Notes: generated from the letters alone by a model not told the origin. A stretch of DNA of 64,000 nucleotides from Achromobacter sp. RTa (GCF_000757485.1 NZ_JPYO01000043.1:185084-249083); one strand, 5' to 3'. Shown: positions 32,982 through 42,928, numbered from the stretch's first letter. Numbers and translations are program-made.

Positions 32982-35687
32982 TCAGGCGGCCAGCAGCTGC
33001 CGCAGCACGAACGGCAGGATCCCGCCGTGCTGGTAGTAATCGACCTCGATCGGGGTGTCGATGCGCAGCAGCACCGTGACGTCCTGCTTGGAACCGTCCT
33101 TGCGGGTGATCGTCAGGGTGACGTCCTGCATGGGCTTGATGCCGTTTTCCAGGCCCGAGATGTCGTAGGTCTCTTCGCCCGTGATACCCAGCGACTGCAC
33201 GCTGTCCGAGCCCTTGAACTGCAGGGGCAGCACGCCCATGCCCACCAGGTTGCTGCGGTGGATGCGTTCGAAGCTGCGGGTGATCACGGCCTTCACGCCC
33301 AGCAGCTGGGTGCCCTTGGCCGCCCAGTCGCGCGATGAGCCGGTGCCGTACTCTTCGCCGCCGAACACCACGGTGGGCGTGCCGGCCGAGACGTACTTCA
33401 TGGCCGCGTCATAGATGGACATCTGTTCGCCGGTGGGCTGGAACAGGGTTTCGCCGCCCTCGAAGCGGCTGCCGTCGGGCAGGGCCGGGATCATGAGGTT
33501 CTTGATGCGCACGTTGGCGAAAGTGCCGCGCATCATGATCTCGTGGTTGCCGCGGCGCGAACCGTAGCTGTTGAAGTCGGCCTTCATGACGCCGTTTTCC
33601 TTCAGCCACTTGCCCGCGGGCGAGGTTTCCTTGATGGAGCCGGCCGGCGAGATGTGGTCGGTGGTGACGGAATCGCCGAACACGCCCAGCGCGCGGGCGC
33701 CCTTGACGGTGGGCATCGCCGCCGGCGTCATGCCGAAGCCCTCGAAGAAGGGCGGCTCGGCGATGTAGGTGGAGTCCGGCCAGTTGTAGGTGTCGCCCTT
33801 GACGCCCTTGATGTTCTCCCAGAGCTTGCCCGGGTTGCTCTTGACCTGGCCGTAGTTCGCCTCGAAGGCCTTGGGATCCAGGGCGTACTTCAGCAGCGAC
33901 TCGACTTCCTCGGTGGTCGGCCAGATGTCGCCCAGCCACACGTCGCCGTTCTTGCCGCGGCCCACGGGTTCGGTCATCAGGTCGCGCGTGACGGTGCCGG
34001 CCAGGGCGTAGGCCACGACCAGGGGCGGCGAGGCCAGGAAGTTGGCCTTGATGTTCGGGTGGATGCGGGCCTCGAAGTTGCGGTTGCCCGACAGCACGGC
34101 CGAGCAGATCAGGTCATTGCTGGTGATGGCGTCGTTCAGGTCCGGGGTCAGGTCGCCGGCGTTGCCGATGCAGGTCGTGCAGCCATAGGCGGCGACGTCG
34201 AAGCCGAGCTTCTCCAGATAGGGCAGCAGGCCGGTCTTGGTCAGGTATTCGGTGACCACGCGGGATCCGGGGGCCAGCGAGGTCTTGATGTGCTTGGGCA
34301 CGGTCAGGCCGGCTTCCACGGCCTTCTTGGCCAGCAGGCCGGCCGCCAGCAGCACGCTGGGGTTGGACGTGTTGGTGCAGGACGTGATGGCGGCGATCAG
34401 GATGTCGCCGTTCTTGACCTTGGTGCCGGCGCTGGTGGTGAAGGTTTGCTCCAGTTTTTCGGCCGGCTGGTTGAAGCCGTTCTCGGCGATCGGCTTGGAG
34501 TACAGGTCGATGAAGGTGTTCTTCACGTTGCCGATTTCGATGCGGTCCTGCGGACGCTTCGGGCCCGCCAGCGACGGCGCGACGGTGGACAGGTCCAGCG
34601 TCAGCAGCTTGGTGAAATTGATGTCGCGGGCCTTGGGCACGCCGAACATCTTCTGGGCCTTGAAATAGGCTTCGAAGGCGGCGATTTCCTCTTCGGTGCG
34701 GCCGGTGCCGCGGAAGTAGTCGATGGTGCGCTCGTCGACCGGGAAGAAGCCCATGGTGGCGCCGTATTCAGGCGCCATGTTGCCGATGGTGGCGCGTTCG
34801 GCCACGGACAGGCTGGCGGTGCCTTCGCCGCAGAATTCGACGAACTTGCCCACCACTTTTTCACGGCGCAGCATTTCGGTGATGGTCAGGACCAGGTCGG
34901 TGGCCGTGACGCCGCCGCGCAGCTTGCCCTTCAACTCCACCCCGACCACGTCGGGCGTGAGGAAGTAGACGGGCTGGCCCAACATGCCGGCTTCCGCCTC
35001 GATGCCGCCCACGCCCCAGCCCACCACGCCGATGCCGTTGATCATGGTGGTGTGGCTGTCGGTGCCCACCAGCGAGTCGGGGTAGTAGACGTTGTTTTTC
35101 TTGTCGTGGTGCACGCCGCGGGCCAGGTACTCCAGGTTCACCTGGTGAACGATGCCGAAGCCCGGAGGCACGACGCCGAAGGTGTCGAAGGCCTGCATGC
35201 CCCACTTCATGAACTGGTAGCGCTCCTGGTTGCGCTTGAATTCCAGCTTCATGTTCAGGTCCAGCGCGTTCTTGGTGCCGAAGTAGTCGATCATGACCGA
35301 GTGGTCCACCACCAGGTCCACCGGCACCAGGGGCTCGATGCTCTTGGGGCTCTTGCCCATCTTGTCGGCCACGGAGCGCATGGCGGCGATGTCGGCCAGG
35401 AGAGGCACGCCGGTGAAGTCCTGCAGCACCACCCGGGCGACCACAAAGGGAATCTCGTCTTCGCGGCGGGCGTTGGCCTGCCAGTTGGCCAGCTGCTTGA
35501 CGTGTTCTTCGGTGACCTTCTTGCCGTCGCAGTTGCGCAGCACCGATTCCAGAACGATGCGGATCGAAACCGGGAGCCGCTGCACATCGATGCCTAGGGA
35601 CTTGCCCAGCGCCGGCAGCGAATAGTACTGACAGGATTTATTGCCGATCTTGAAGTTCTTGAGGGTGTCTAGGGTGTTGTGCGGCAT
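32982..35687 (-). CDS. acnA: aconitate hydratase AcnA
   Basis: 901-residue aconitase A, interconverting citrate and isocitrate in the TCA cycle through a [4Fe-4S] cluster. Cluster Cys ligands: [11 protein letters not shown] and [13 protein letters not shown]. Substrate-binding segments such as [26 protein letters not shown] and [19 protein letters not shown] are intact. The start at ATG 35687 has GGAG 6 nt upstream; the frame extends 19 codons further without support. A 21-bp inverted repeat shared with acnB lies 97 bp upstream. The gene is monocistronic, ending in a strong terminator. A propionate-type (AcnD) role is less likely: there is no prp context here. Confidence 0.96.
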   Translation of the reverse strand: MPHNTLDTLKNFKIGNKSCQYYSLPALGKSLGIDVQRLPVSIRIVLESVLRNCDGKKVTEEHVKQLANWQANARREDEIPFVVARVVLQDFTGVPLLADIAAMRSVADKMGKSPKSIEPLVPVDLVVDHSVMIDYFGTKNALDLNMKLEFKRNQERYQFMKWGMQAFDTFGVVPPGFGIVHQVNLEYLARGVHHDKKNNVYYPDSLVGTDSHTTMINGIGVVGWGVGGIEAEAGMLGQPVYFLTPDVVGVELKGKLRGGVTATDLVLTITEMLRREKVVGKFVEFCGEGTASLSVAERATIGNMAPEYGATMGFFPVDERTIDYFRGTGRTEEEIAAFEAYFKAQKMFGVPKARDINFTKLLTLDLSTVAPSLAGPKRPQDRIEIGNVKNTFIDLYSKPIAENGFNQPAEKLEQTFTTSAGTKVKNGDILIAAITSCTNTSNPSVLLAAGLLAKKAVEAGLTVPKHIKTSLAPGSRVVTEYLTKTGLLPYLEKLGFDVAAYGCTTCIGNAGDLTPDLNDAITSNDLICSAVLSGNRNFEARIHPNIKANFLASPPLVVAYALAGTVTRDLMTEPVGRGKNGDVWLGDIWPTTEEVESLLKYALDPKAFEANYGQVKSNPGKLWENIKGVKGDTYNWPDSTYIAEPPFFEGFGMTPAAMPTVKGARALGVFGDSVTTDHISPAGSIKETSPAGKWLKENGVMKADFNSYGSRRGNHEIMMRGTFANVRIKNLMIPALPDGSRFEGGETLFQPTGEQMSIYDAAMKYVSAGTPTVVFGGEEYGTGSSRDWAAKGTQLLGVKAVITRSFERIHRSNLVGMGVLPLQFKGSDSVQSLGITGEETYDISGLENGIKPMQDVTLTITRKDGSKQDVTVLLRIDTPIEVDYYQHGGILPFVLRQLLAA

Positions 35688-36031
35688 GATGGACTCCGTG
35701 GTTTTGCCCGGTTGAAGCCGGCATTTTCTGGCGTTTTCGCGCATTTGTCATTCTATGTGAGACTGGCGTCTGCGCGGCCGTATGTCTTATATCTTATATA
35801 AGACTTGGACGGGCGGTCAAAGTTCCCCTACTGCGATCAGGGGCGGGCGGCAGTCGGCCGGGCCGACTGTCCAAACCGATACTCTGGCCGAGGCGTGCGC
35901 GCGTCGCAAGCCTCTTTTATCAAGAAAGTCCTACGCGGATGTTGCGGCTGGCCTGGAGCCATGGCGCCGTCGATGGGTTGTGCGCGATTGCCGGCGGGGT
36001 CTTTCCCCGGGTCTTTCGCGCTACGTCCATC
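35688..36031. other. acnA upstream region
   Basis: 344 bp between acnA and the end of the LysR gene, both on minus. It contains the 35784-35804 inverted repeat. Between the repeat and LysR (35805-36031) no other element or ORF was recognised, although a minus-strand LysR terminator would be expected here. Confidence 0.6.
35784..35804. promoter_or_regulatory. 21-bp inverted repeat upstream of acnA (candidate operator)
   Basis: 8-bp arms GTCTTATA and TATAAGAC around spacer TCTTA, centred about 107 bp before the acnA start codon. It also embeds TCTTATATAAGA, a perfect 12-bp palindrome. The same 21 bp, with the two preceding bases AT, occur at 55339-55359 upstream of acnB. A common repressor of both aconitases is the simplest reading; GntR-type motifs look like this, but the regulator is not encoded next to either copy. 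Confidence 0.8.
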
Positions 36032-36961
36032 CTACGCAAGAAAATTCCGTAGCAGCACGGTCAGCTCGGTGCGCAGGAAATCCACCACCGCGCGCTGCGC
36101 GGTCGAGGGATAGGGATTGGGCGTGGTCAGGATGAACAGTTTGTCGCCCGGACCCATGGCCTGGTAGGCCGGCAGCACCGGCGTCAGCCGTCCCGTGGCG
36201 AGGTCTTCATGCACCACGTAGGCCGGCAGCAGCGCCACGCCCGCGCCGGCGCGCGCGGCCTGCGCCAGGAACGGGAAGTACTCGGACTGCAGGCGGGGGG
36301 CGAGCTTGGCCTCGTGCAACTGGTCCTTGCGGCGCAGGCGCAGCGTGACCTGGGGCCTGGGGTCGGGCGGGCCCAGGAAGTGCAGGCGGCCGAGATCGCG
36401 CGGATGGGCGGGCGGGCCGAACTGCTGCAGATACGAGGGGGCCGCGCACAGTACCCATTTGACCTCGCCGAGCGCGCGCGCCACGTAATCCTGCGGCGGC
36501 GTCGTCATGACCCGCAGCGCCACGTCTATTTCCGACGAAATCAGGTCGCTTACCCGGTTCGAGAACAGCACGCGTAGCGTCAGCGCAGGATGGCGCAGGG
36601 CGAAGCTCACCAGCAGCGGGCGCAATTGGTCCAGCTCCCCCAGCCCGGTGGGAATGCTCAGCCGGACATGGCCCGCGGGCTCGGAGCCGAGTTTCTGCAG
36701 GGCGTGGCGGGCGGATTTGACCTCGCGCGCCATGCGCGCGCCGTGTTCGTACAGCACCGAGCCTTGCTGCGTCAGCTCCAGCCGCCGGGTGCTGCGGCGG
36801 ATGAGCTGGGCGCCGAAAGCGCGTTCCAGCTTCTGCAGGTTGCGGCTTACGTGCGAACGGGTCACTCCGTGCCGCACCGCCGCTTCGCTCAAGGTGCCTG
36901 CATCGACGATGGTGACGAACAGCTGTATCAGGTTGAGGTCCAGCGCGGGCGGGGCGGGCAT
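36032..36961 (-). CDS. LysR-family transcriptional regulator
   Basis: 309-residue LysR-type regulator. The N-terminal helix-turn-helix (LNLIQLFVTIVDAGTLSEAAVRHGVTRSHVSRNLQKLE) is canonical. The effector domain starts near GHVRLSIPTGLGELDQLRPLL. ATG 36961 (MPAPPALDLNLIQ) is chosen over far upstream starts because the HTH should begin near residue 10. It is divergent from the SDR operon, 109 bp apart, so it probably controls that operon; the spacer holds TTTACGCAATATGCGGGA, but no confident LysR box was assigned. Effector unknown. Confidence 0.9.
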   Translation of the reverse strand: MPAPPALDLNLIQLFVTIVDAGTLSEAAVRHGVTRSHVSRNLQKLERAFGAQLIRRSTRRLELTQQGSVLYEHGARMAREVKSARHALQKLGSEPAGHVRLSIPTGLGELDQLRPLLVSFALRHPALTLRVLFSNRVSDLISSEIDVALRVMTTPPQDYVARALGEVKWVLCAAPSYLQQFGPPAHPRDLGRLHFLGPPDPRPQVTLRLRRKDQLHEAKLAPRLQSEYFPFLAQAARAGAGVALLPAYVVHEDLATGRLTPVLPAYQAMGPGDKLFILTTPNPYPSTAQRAVVDFLRTELTVLLRNFLA

Positions 36962-37070
36962 GCGCGGTCCTATTGCTGACTGTGAGGAAACATAGTTTAC
37001 GCAATATGCGGGATTGTCGCGGCCTGGCGGTGATTGATATTCTGGCCTCCACCAAACAGGAGACCAGGCC

Positions 37071-37997
37071 ATGCCCCAAAACCAGTCCAGCGGGACCGCC
37101 CCGCAAACCATGTTCCGAGCCGATCTGTTCCATGGCCAGCGCATCCTCGTCACGGGCGGCGGCACCGGGCTGGGCTACGCGATGGCCGAACGGCTGGCCG
37201 CGCTGGGAGCTTCGCTGCACCTGTGGGGGCGCCGCGTCGCCGTGCTGGAAGAGGCCGCCGCCAGGCTGCGCGAGCGCTATGGCGCGGAGGTCCATGTCCA
37301 GGCGGTGGATATCCGCGATGCCCAGGCCGTGGACGCCGCCGTCGACGCCATCTGGGCCGGGCATGGCCCGCTGACCGGCCTGATCAACAACGCCGCGGGC
37401 AATTTCATCAGCCCCACCGAGAAGCTCTCGCCGCGCGGTTTCAACGCCATTGCCGATACGGTGTTCCGCGGCACTTTCTACACGACCCAGGCCGTGGGCA
37501 AGCGCTGGATCGCGCAGGGCAGGGGCGGGGCGGTGCTGTCCATCGTGGTGACCTGGGTCTGGACCGGTTCGCCCTTCGTGGTGCCCTCGGCCATGTCCAA
37601 GGCCGGCATAGACGCCATGACCAAGTCCCTGGCTATCGAATGGGGCCGCCACGGCATCCGCCTGAACGCCATCGCGCCGGGCGTGATCCCGACCGAAGGA
37701 GCCAGCGCGCGGCTGCGGCCGAAGGACACGGGCGCCGACGCCCAGACGCTGCAGAACCCGATGCGCCGGTTGGGCACCGGGCATGACATCGGCGAGCTGG
37801 CCGCCTTCCTGCTGAGCCCGGGCTACGACTGGATCAACGGCCAGACCATCGCGCTGGATGGCGGCGACTATCTGGCCAACGGCGCCTACTTCAAGCAGTA
37901 CGCCGAATGGAGCGACGCAGACTGGGCCGCCGCGCGCCAGGCCATCGAAGCGCGTACCGCGCAGGACAAGGCGCAGCGCAGCACGGGGGCGGCATGA
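37071..37997 (+). CDS. SDR oxidoreductase, 2,4-dienoyl-CoA reductase-like
   Basis: 308-residue short-chain dehydrogenase/reductase. The cofactor motif is TGGGTGLG and the NNAAGNF segment is present. At the active site the usual YxxxK reads SAMSK in PFVVPSAMSKAGIDAMTKSLAIEW, so Tyr is absent while Lys stays. Peroxisomal-type 2,4-dienoyl-CoA reductases share this change, which supports an acyl-CoA substrate. AGGAGA lies before ATG 37071. It overlaps the acyl-CoA ligase gene by 4 nt, so they act in one pathway, likely degrading an unsaturated or aromatic acid. Divergent LysR upstream. Confidence 0.85.
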   Translation: MPQNQSSGTAPQTMFRADLFHGQRILVTGGGTGLGYAMAERLAALGASLHLWGRRVAVLEEAAARLRERYGAEVHVQAVDIRDAQAVDAAVDAIWAGHGPLTGLINNAAGNFISPTEKLSPRGFNAIADTVFRGTFYTTQAVGKRWIAQGRGGAVLSIVVTWVWTGSPFVVPSAMSKAGIDAMTKSLAIEWGRHGIRLNAIAPGVIPTEGASARLRPKDTGADAQTLQNPMRRLGTGHDIGELAAFLLSPGYDWINGQTIALDGGDYLANGAYFKQYAEWSDADWAAARQAIEARTAQDKAQRSTGAA

Positions 37998-39496
37998 CGG
38001 GCGGCACGATCCACGCGGGCGGCGAGCGCCTGTCGGGCGCGGCGCTGGCCGCGCGCGGCGAGCAGGTCGCCGCCGGCCTGGCGGCGATGGGCGTGCGGGA
38101 GGGCGACGTGATCGCCGTGCTGCTGCGCAACGGCCTGCCTTATCTGGAGATCATCCAGGCCTGCAAGCGGCTGGGCTGCTACTACTGCCCGATCAACTGG
38201 CATTTCACCGGCGCCGAAGTGGCGTTCCTCGTCGAAGACAGCGGCGCGCGCCTGCTAATCGCCCACGCCGACCTGTGGCTGCCGCTGCGCGATGCGCTGC
38301 CCGCGAGCCTGCCCGTGCTGCTGGCCGGCGCCGGCGCAGAGCGCGCCGGCCATGCGGACTACGACGCCTGGCGCGACCGCCAGCAGCCCTACGACGGTCC
38401 GCGCGTGGCGCCGCGCGGACACATGGCCTATACCTCCGGCACCACCGGCCGGCCCAAGGGCGTGGTGCGCGCGCCGTTCCCGCTGGAACACCTGGCGCGC
38501 CACCTGGAACAGGTCGAAGCCGTGGTGGAGGCGGCCTACGGCCTGCGAGCGGGAGCGCGCGCCTTGCTGCCCGCGCCGATCTACCACAGCGCGCCCAGCG
38601 TATTCGCGCAGGTGGCCCTGCGGGTCTGCGAGACCTTTGTACTGACCGACAGGTTCGACCCCGTGGAGGTCCTGCGCCTGATCGAGGCGCATCGCATCGA
38701 TACGGTGTACCTGGTGCCCATCATGTACGTGCGCCTCTTGAAGCTGGACGCCGCCACGCGCGCCGCGCACGACCTGTCGTCGCTGCGCTTCGTGGCGTCG
38801 ACCGGCGCGCCCTGCGCGCCGGAGATCAAGCGCGCCATGATCGAATGGCTGGGCCCCGTCATCCATGAAACCTATGCCTCGAGCGAGGCGGGCATGGTCA
38901 CGGTCATCGATTCGCATGAGGCGCTCGCCCGCCCGGGCAGCGCCGGCCGGCCCATCGGCGGCGCGCAGGTCAGGATCTATGCCGAGGACGGAGCCCCCTG
39001 CGCGGTGGGCGAGGTGGGGCGGATCCACGTGCGCCAGCCCGCCTATGCGGACTTCACCTATCGCAACAACCCGCAGGCCCGCGCCGACGTGGAGAAGGAC
39101 GGGCTCATCGGCCTGGGCGACCTGGGCTATCTGGACGCGGACGGCTATCTGTACGTGTGCGACCGCGAATCGGACCTGGTGATCTCGGGCGGGGTGAATA
39201 TCTATCCCGCCGAGGTCGAGCATCAGCTGATGCAGTATCCCGGCGTGGCGGATTGCGCGGTGTTCGGCGTGCCCGACGACGAATACGGCGAGCGGCTGAT
39301 GGCGCTGGTGCAGCCTGCGGCGGACGCTTCGCCCGAGCCCGAGGCGCTGACGCAATGGCTGGCGCAAAGGATCGCGCGCTACAAGGTGCCGCGCGAACTG
39401 CAACTGCGCGCCGAACTGCCGCGCGACGACAACGGCAAGATCGCCAAGCGCAGGCTGCGCGCCGAATTCTGGGCGGGCAGGCAGCGCCAGGTATAG
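37994..39496 (+). CDS. AMP-dependent acyl-CoA synthetase/ligase
   Basis: 500-residue ANL-family enzyme activating a carboxylic acid to its CoA thioester. Motifs in order: P-loop YTSGTTGRPKG, A4/A5 region HETYASSEAGM, A7 YLYVCDRESDLVISGGVNIYPAEVE (quoted in part), and the C-terminal catalytic Lys in NGKIAKRRLR. The N-terminus is short: the conserved ANL fold begins almost at once. ATG 37994 overlaps the SDR stop (ATGA). A Bug receptor follows 47 nt later. Substrate unknown; the pairing with a dienoyl-CoA reductase-like SDR suggests acyl or aryl acids. Confidence 0.9.
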   Translation: MTGGTIHAGGERLSGAALAARGEQVAAGLAAMGVREGDVIAVLLRNGLPYLEIIQACKRLGCYYCPINWHFTGAEVAFLVEDSGARLLIAHADLWLPLRDALPASLPVLLAGAGAERAGHADYDAWRDRQQPYDGPRVAPRGHMAYTSGTTGRPKGVVRAPFPLEHLARHLEQVEAVVEAAYGLRAGARALLPAPIYHSAPSVFAQVALRVCETFVLTDRFDPVEVLRLIEAHRIDTVYLVPIMYVRLLKLDAATRAAHDLSSLRFVASTGAPCAPEIKRAMIEWLGPVIHETYASSEAGMVTVIDSHEALARPGSAGRPIGGAQVRIYAEDGAPCAVGEVGRIHVRQPAYADFTYRNNPQARADVEKDGLIGLGDLGYLDADGYLYVCDRESDLVISGGVNIYPAEVEHQLMQYPGVADCAVFGVPDDEYGERLMALVQPAADASPEPEALTQWLAQRIARYKVPRELQLRAELPRDDNGKIAKRRLRAEFWAGRQRQV

Positions 39497-39543
39497 CAGG
39501 GCGGCGCATCGTCGCCATAACAACACCCACAAGGGAGACAAGC

Positions 39544-40530
39544 ATGGCAATCAGGCTGAACCTCAGGCTGCGTCGCATCGCGACCGCGGCGATCGTCGCG
39601 CTCGCGGCTCCGCCCGCCGCGCTGGCGGCCTTTCCGGACAGGCCGGTCAAACTGGTCGTGCCCTACACGCCGGGAGGTTCCGCGGACCAGTTGTCGCGCG
39701 TGCTGGCCGAAGGCATGTCGCGCGACCTGGGGCAACCCGTGGTGGTCGAGAACAAGCCTGGCGCCAACACCATGGTCGCGGCGACCCAGGTGGCCAGGTC
39801 GGCGCCGGACGGCTACACGGTTTTCCTCGCCAGCAACGCCAGCATGGTGCTCAATCCCATGCTCTATCAACGCATCGCCTATGACGCCGCGCGCGACTTC
39901 CGCGTGCTCGGAATCGCGGCCGAATTGCCGCTGGTGGTGGTGGCGAACAACGAGGTGCCGGCGGCCACGCTGGCCGAGTTCGTCGCCTATGCCAAGGCGC
40001 GGCCCGGCAAGCTGAACTACGCCTCCGTGGGCATAGGCAATCCGCTGCAGTTGGCGACCGAACTGCTGAAATCGCGCACGGGCATGGACGTGGCGCATAT
40101 CCCGTACAACGGCAGCGCGCCGGCGCTTACCTCGCTGATGGGCAACGACACGCAACTCATGGTGGACGTGGTCAGCACGTCGCTGCCGCTGGTGAGGGAA
40201 CGCAAGATCAAGGCGCTGGCCGTCACGACCGGCGAGCGGCTGGCCGTACTGCCGGACGTGCCGACCGTGGCGGAAAGCGGTTTTCCGGGATTCCGCGCCG
40301 CCACCTGGTTCGGCCTGGCCGCGCCGCGCGCCGTGCCGCGGGCCGAGGCGCAGCGCTTGCAGGCGGCGCTGGACAAGGTGCTGAAGGACCCGGCGTTCCG
40401 CGCCCGCTTCGAACCCCTGGGCCTGGTGACCCAGGCGCCGCGCGGCCAGGAAGAGATCGATGCCTATGTGCAGGAAGACCGCCAACGCTGGAGCGCCGTG
40501 ATCGAGGCCAATCACATCAAGCTGGACTGA
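39544..40530 (+). CDS. Bug-family tripartite tricarboxylate transporter receptor
   Basis: 328-residue periplasmic receptor of the Bug family, greatly expanded in Bordetella and relatives. Signal peptide ends AAPPAALA/AFP. Typical motifs are FPDRPVKLVVPYTPGGSADQLSR, VENKPGANTMVAATQVARSAPDGYT (quoted in part) and DVPTVAESGFPGF. GGGAGA lies before ATG 39544. No TctA/TctB membrane genes are near, as usual for most Bug proteins. As third gene of the SDR operon it probably captures the acid that the ligase activates. Confidence 0.93.
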   Translation: MAIRLNLRLRRIATAAIVALAAPPAALAAFPDRPVKLVVPYTPGGSADQLSRVLAEGMSRDLGQPVVVENKPGANTMVAATQVARSAPDGYTVFLASNASMVLNPMLYQRIAYDAARDFRVLGIAAELPLVVVANNEVPAATLAEFVAYAKARPGKLNYASVGIGNPLQLATELLKSRTGMDVAHIPYNGSAPALTSLMGNDTQLMVDVVSTSLPLVRERKIKALAVTTGERLAVLPDVPTVAESGFPGFRAATWFGLAAPRAVPRAEAQRLQAALDKVLKDPAFRARFEPLGLVTQAPRGQEEIDAYVQEDRQRWSAVIEANHIKLD

Positions 40531-40573
40531 GGCGCAAGCGGCGGGGCGCTGCGCGCCGCCCGGCGGCCCGCGG

Positions 40574-41410
40574 TCAGGCCTTTCTGGCGCCGCCGCGGCG
40601 CGCCTTGCGCGTGACGTTGCGCCGCGAGATCTCGGAATCCAGGATCAGCCTGCCTTCGAGCTTGCCGTGCATGCGCTTTACCGAACGCATCGCGTCCTGC
40701 ATGTGCTCGCTCATCAGCGCGCGCACCTTTTCGACGTCGCGCTCCCGCGCCGCAGCCAGGATCTGGCGGTGGAAGCCGGTGTTCGCGCTGCCGAAGCGCT
40801 GCTGTTCCGCCAGCGGCATTTCGTTGTCGAAGACGGTCAACTGCCGGATCATCTCGTTGGTCATTTCGCAGCTGAACCGCAGGAACGGGTTGGGGCAGGC
40901 CGCCGCGAAAATGTCGTGGAAGTTCATCTCTTCCTGGCGCTGGGCCAGCGGGTCCTCGATATCTTCGGCCGAGGGATCGCAGCAGGCGATGTTCTGCTCC
41001 AGCGCGGCGAAATGCGCCTCCGTCAGGAACGGCACGGCGCTGGCGGCGAGTTCGGGCTCCAGGAGCTTGCGGACCTGGTAGATGTCCTCGATCCGCACCT
41101 CCTTGAAGAACAGGTAGTTCTGCATCAGCTGGAAGGTGCGGTCCAGGGGCACCTCGACCACCGTGCCGCCGCCGCCCGGGCCGGTGCTGACCTTCACCAG
41201 CCCCTGCACCTCCAGCGACTTGAGCGCTTCGCGCATGGTGCTCTTGCTGACCGAAAACATGCTTTGCAGTTCGCTTTCGCGCGGCAGCTTGTCGCCGGGC
41301 AGCAGGTTCTTGGCCGTGATCAGCCGCTTGATCTCCTCGGCGACCAGATCGCTGCGCTTGGGCGGACTCGATGCGCCCGCGGCTTGTAGGTCCTGACTGT
41401 TGAACGCCAT
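40574..41410 (-). CDS. GntR/FadR-family transcriptional regulator (FCD domain)
   Basis: 278-residue regulator. The winged helix is LITAKNLLPGDKLPRESELQSMFSVSKSTMREALKSLEVQGLVKV (quoted in part), followed by an all-helical FCD effector domain that normally binds a carboxylate through a metal site (D and H in the MNFHDIFAAACPNP region). Basic C-terminus RKARRGGARKA. It is convergent with the Bug gene and divergent from the importer operon at 41729. A perfect 26-bp palindrome in the divergent gap is a likely operator, so repression of the import/hydrolase operon with a substrate inducer is the simplest model. Confidence 0.9.
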   Translation of the reverse strand: MAFNSQDLQAAGASSPPKRSDLVAEEIKRLITAKNLLPGDKLPRESELQSMFSVSKSTMREALKSLEVQGLVKVSTGPGGGGTVVEVPLDRTFQLMQNYLFFKEVRIEDIYQVRKLLEPELAASAVPFLTEAHFAALEQNIACCDPSAEDIEDPLAQRQEEMNFHDIFAAACPNPFLRFSCEMTNEMIRQLTVFDNEMPLAEQQRFGSANTGFHRQILAAARERDVEKVRALMSEHMQDAMRSVKRMHGKLEGRLILDSEISRRNVTRKARRGGARKA

Positions 41411-41728
41411 TGCGTTCCTCCGTTGCTGCGTGGTGTGCGCGGAACTTGCCCGGGCCGTTCTCCGCGGACCCCGGGTTATACCTGATGCGCCCGCTATTGA
41501 CAGAGCCGGTTCGCCAAACTGATCATGATAATAATCCTATTTATCATGATAAATAGGATGGAAGTCACGGTATAGGCATGAAGCGCCAGGACTTGCCAGC
41601 ACGCCCACGGGCGGCAGGCCTGGCACGGGAGCTTGGAGCAGACAGAGTCGGAATGGGGACGCGCATGGTGCGCGCTCGACATCGTCAATATGCCGCGGCG
41701 CCGCCAGCGGCAGCCAGGGAGAACCATC
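41411..41728. other. divergent promoter region gntR / importer operon
   Basis: 318 bp. TTGACA at 41497-41502 with GATCAT 18 bp downstream is a possible promoter for the importer operon, placing the 26-bp palindrome (41534-41559) near the transcription start. The word ATCATGATA occurs twice (41522-41530 and 41543-41551). GGGAG at about 41717 serves the TTG start at 41729. No ORF supported in the gap. Confidence 0.5.
41534..41559. promoter_or_regulatory. perfect 26-bp palindrome (candidate GntR operator)
   Basis: Each 13-nt arm (left ATCCTATTTATCA, right TGATAAATAGGAT) is the exact reverse complement of the other, with no spacer. It is AT-rich inside GC-rich DNA, lies between the divergent gntR and importer genes, and resembles operators of GntR-family repressors in symmetry though longer. 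Confidence 0.85.
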
Positions 41729-42928
41729 TTGAATCGCCGCAACCTGCTGAAACTCGCCGCGCTGAGCGCGGTACCCGGATCCTTGTGGACCGCCCGGTCC
41801 GCGCTGGCCCAGGCGGACGCCATCCAGTTCGGGTGTCCAGTGCCCATGTCGGGCGCCTTTGCCGCCAACGGCAAATTCGCGGACCTGGGCATGAAACTGG
41901 CGCTTGAGCAATACGGCCGCGCGCTGGACCGCCCGCTGGCCTATACCGTGCTGGACACCGAGGGCAAGCCGGCCACGGCCGTGCGCAAGGTGCAGGAAAT
42001 TTCGCAGCAGAAGGGCGTGAAGTTCTTCGCCGGCGGCATCCTGTCGTCGGAAGCCCTGGCCATGGGCAAGGAAGTCGAGCGCGCGGGCGGCGTATTCATC
42101 ACTACCGCGGGCGCCGACGAAATCACCGGCAAGGATTGCAACAAGGCCACGTTCCGCTGGTCGGTGCCCACGTTCGGCGCCATCGAGCAGACGGTGCGCC
42201 CCTTGCTCGAGAAACTGCCCAACGCCAAGCGCTGGTACACCATCACGCCGCAGTACGTATTCGGCGACGGCCTGCTGAACGCGGCCAAGGCGATCTTCAA
42301 GGAAAAGGGCATCGAGCACGTCGGCAACAGCTACCACTCGCTGACCGAAAAGGAATTCAGCGGCTACCTCACCAATGCGATGGCCGCCAAGCCCGACGTG
42401 CTGCTGATCCTGAACTTCGGTTCGCAGTCGTCCGACACGCTGCGCCAGGCGGTCAGTTTCGGCATGAAGCAGAACTGCACCATCCTGGTGGCCTGGGCGT
42501 CCGGCCTGGAACAGTTCGAAAGCCTGGGCGCGGATCTGTGCGAGGGCGTGTATTTCGGCGCGCAGTACTGGCACGGCATCGATTCTCCGCTCAACAAGGA
42601 GCTGGTGAAGCTGTCCCAGGAAAAGACCCGCGCCAATCCGAACTACAGCCTGGCGGGATCCTATATCTGCACCCGCATCATGCTGGACGCCATCGTCAAG
42701 GCCGGCAGCGCCGATCCCGCCAAGGTGGTGGCCGTGATGGAGGGCATGGCGTACCAGGGGCTGACGGGGGCGGAGGAAATCCGCAAGGAAGACCACCAGG
42801 TCCTGAAGAACTATTACCTGCTCAAGGGGCGGGCCAAGAAAGACATGAAGGACAAGGACGACTATGCCGAGATCGTGCATAGCGGCCGCTCCTTCCTGCC
42901 GCCCGCGGAAACCGGCTGCAAGCTCTAG
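41729..42928 (+). CDS. branched-chain amino acid-type ABC substrate-binding protein, Tat-like signal
   Basis: 399-residue periplasmic receptor of the LivJ/urea/amide family (Peripla_BP_6). Start TTG 41729 is supported by GGGAG upstream and gives a twin-arginine-like signal NRRNLLKLAALSAVPGS ending ALAQ/AD. The mature protein begins DAIQFGCPVPMSGAFAANG, with GTS-like ligand residues in FFAGGILSSEALAMGKEVERAGG (quoted in part). An ATG at 41690 in frame would give 412 residues but obscures the signal. First gene of a seven-gene operon with Liv permeases, ATPases and two hydrolases; the solute is probably an amide or peptide rather than a free branched-chain amino acid, inferred from those hydrolases. 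Confidence 0.9.
   Translation: MNRRNLLKLAALSAVPGSLWTARSALAQADAIQFGCPVPMSGAFAANGKFADLGMKLALEQYGRALDRPLAYTVLDTEGKPATAVRKVQEISQQKGVKFFAGGILSSEALAMGKEVERAGGVFITTAGADEITGKDCNKATFRWSVPTFGAIEQTVRPLLEKLPNAKRWYTITPQYVFGDGLLNAAKAIFKEKGIEHVGNSYHSLTEKEFSGYLTNAMAAKPDVLLILNFGSQSSDTLRQAVSFGMKQNCTILVAWASGLEQFESLGADLCEGVYFGAQYWHGIDSPLNKELVKLSQEKTRANPNYSLAGSYICTRIMLDAIVKAGSADPAKVVAVMEGMAYQGLTGAEEIRKEDHQVLKNYYLLKGRAKKDMKDKDDYAEIVHSGRSFLPPAETGCKL

Noticed and set aside
33543-35597. 684-codon open frame antisense to acnA
   Set aside because: Composition ([14 protein letters not shown]) is typical of antisense shadow; acnA is certain in this stretch.
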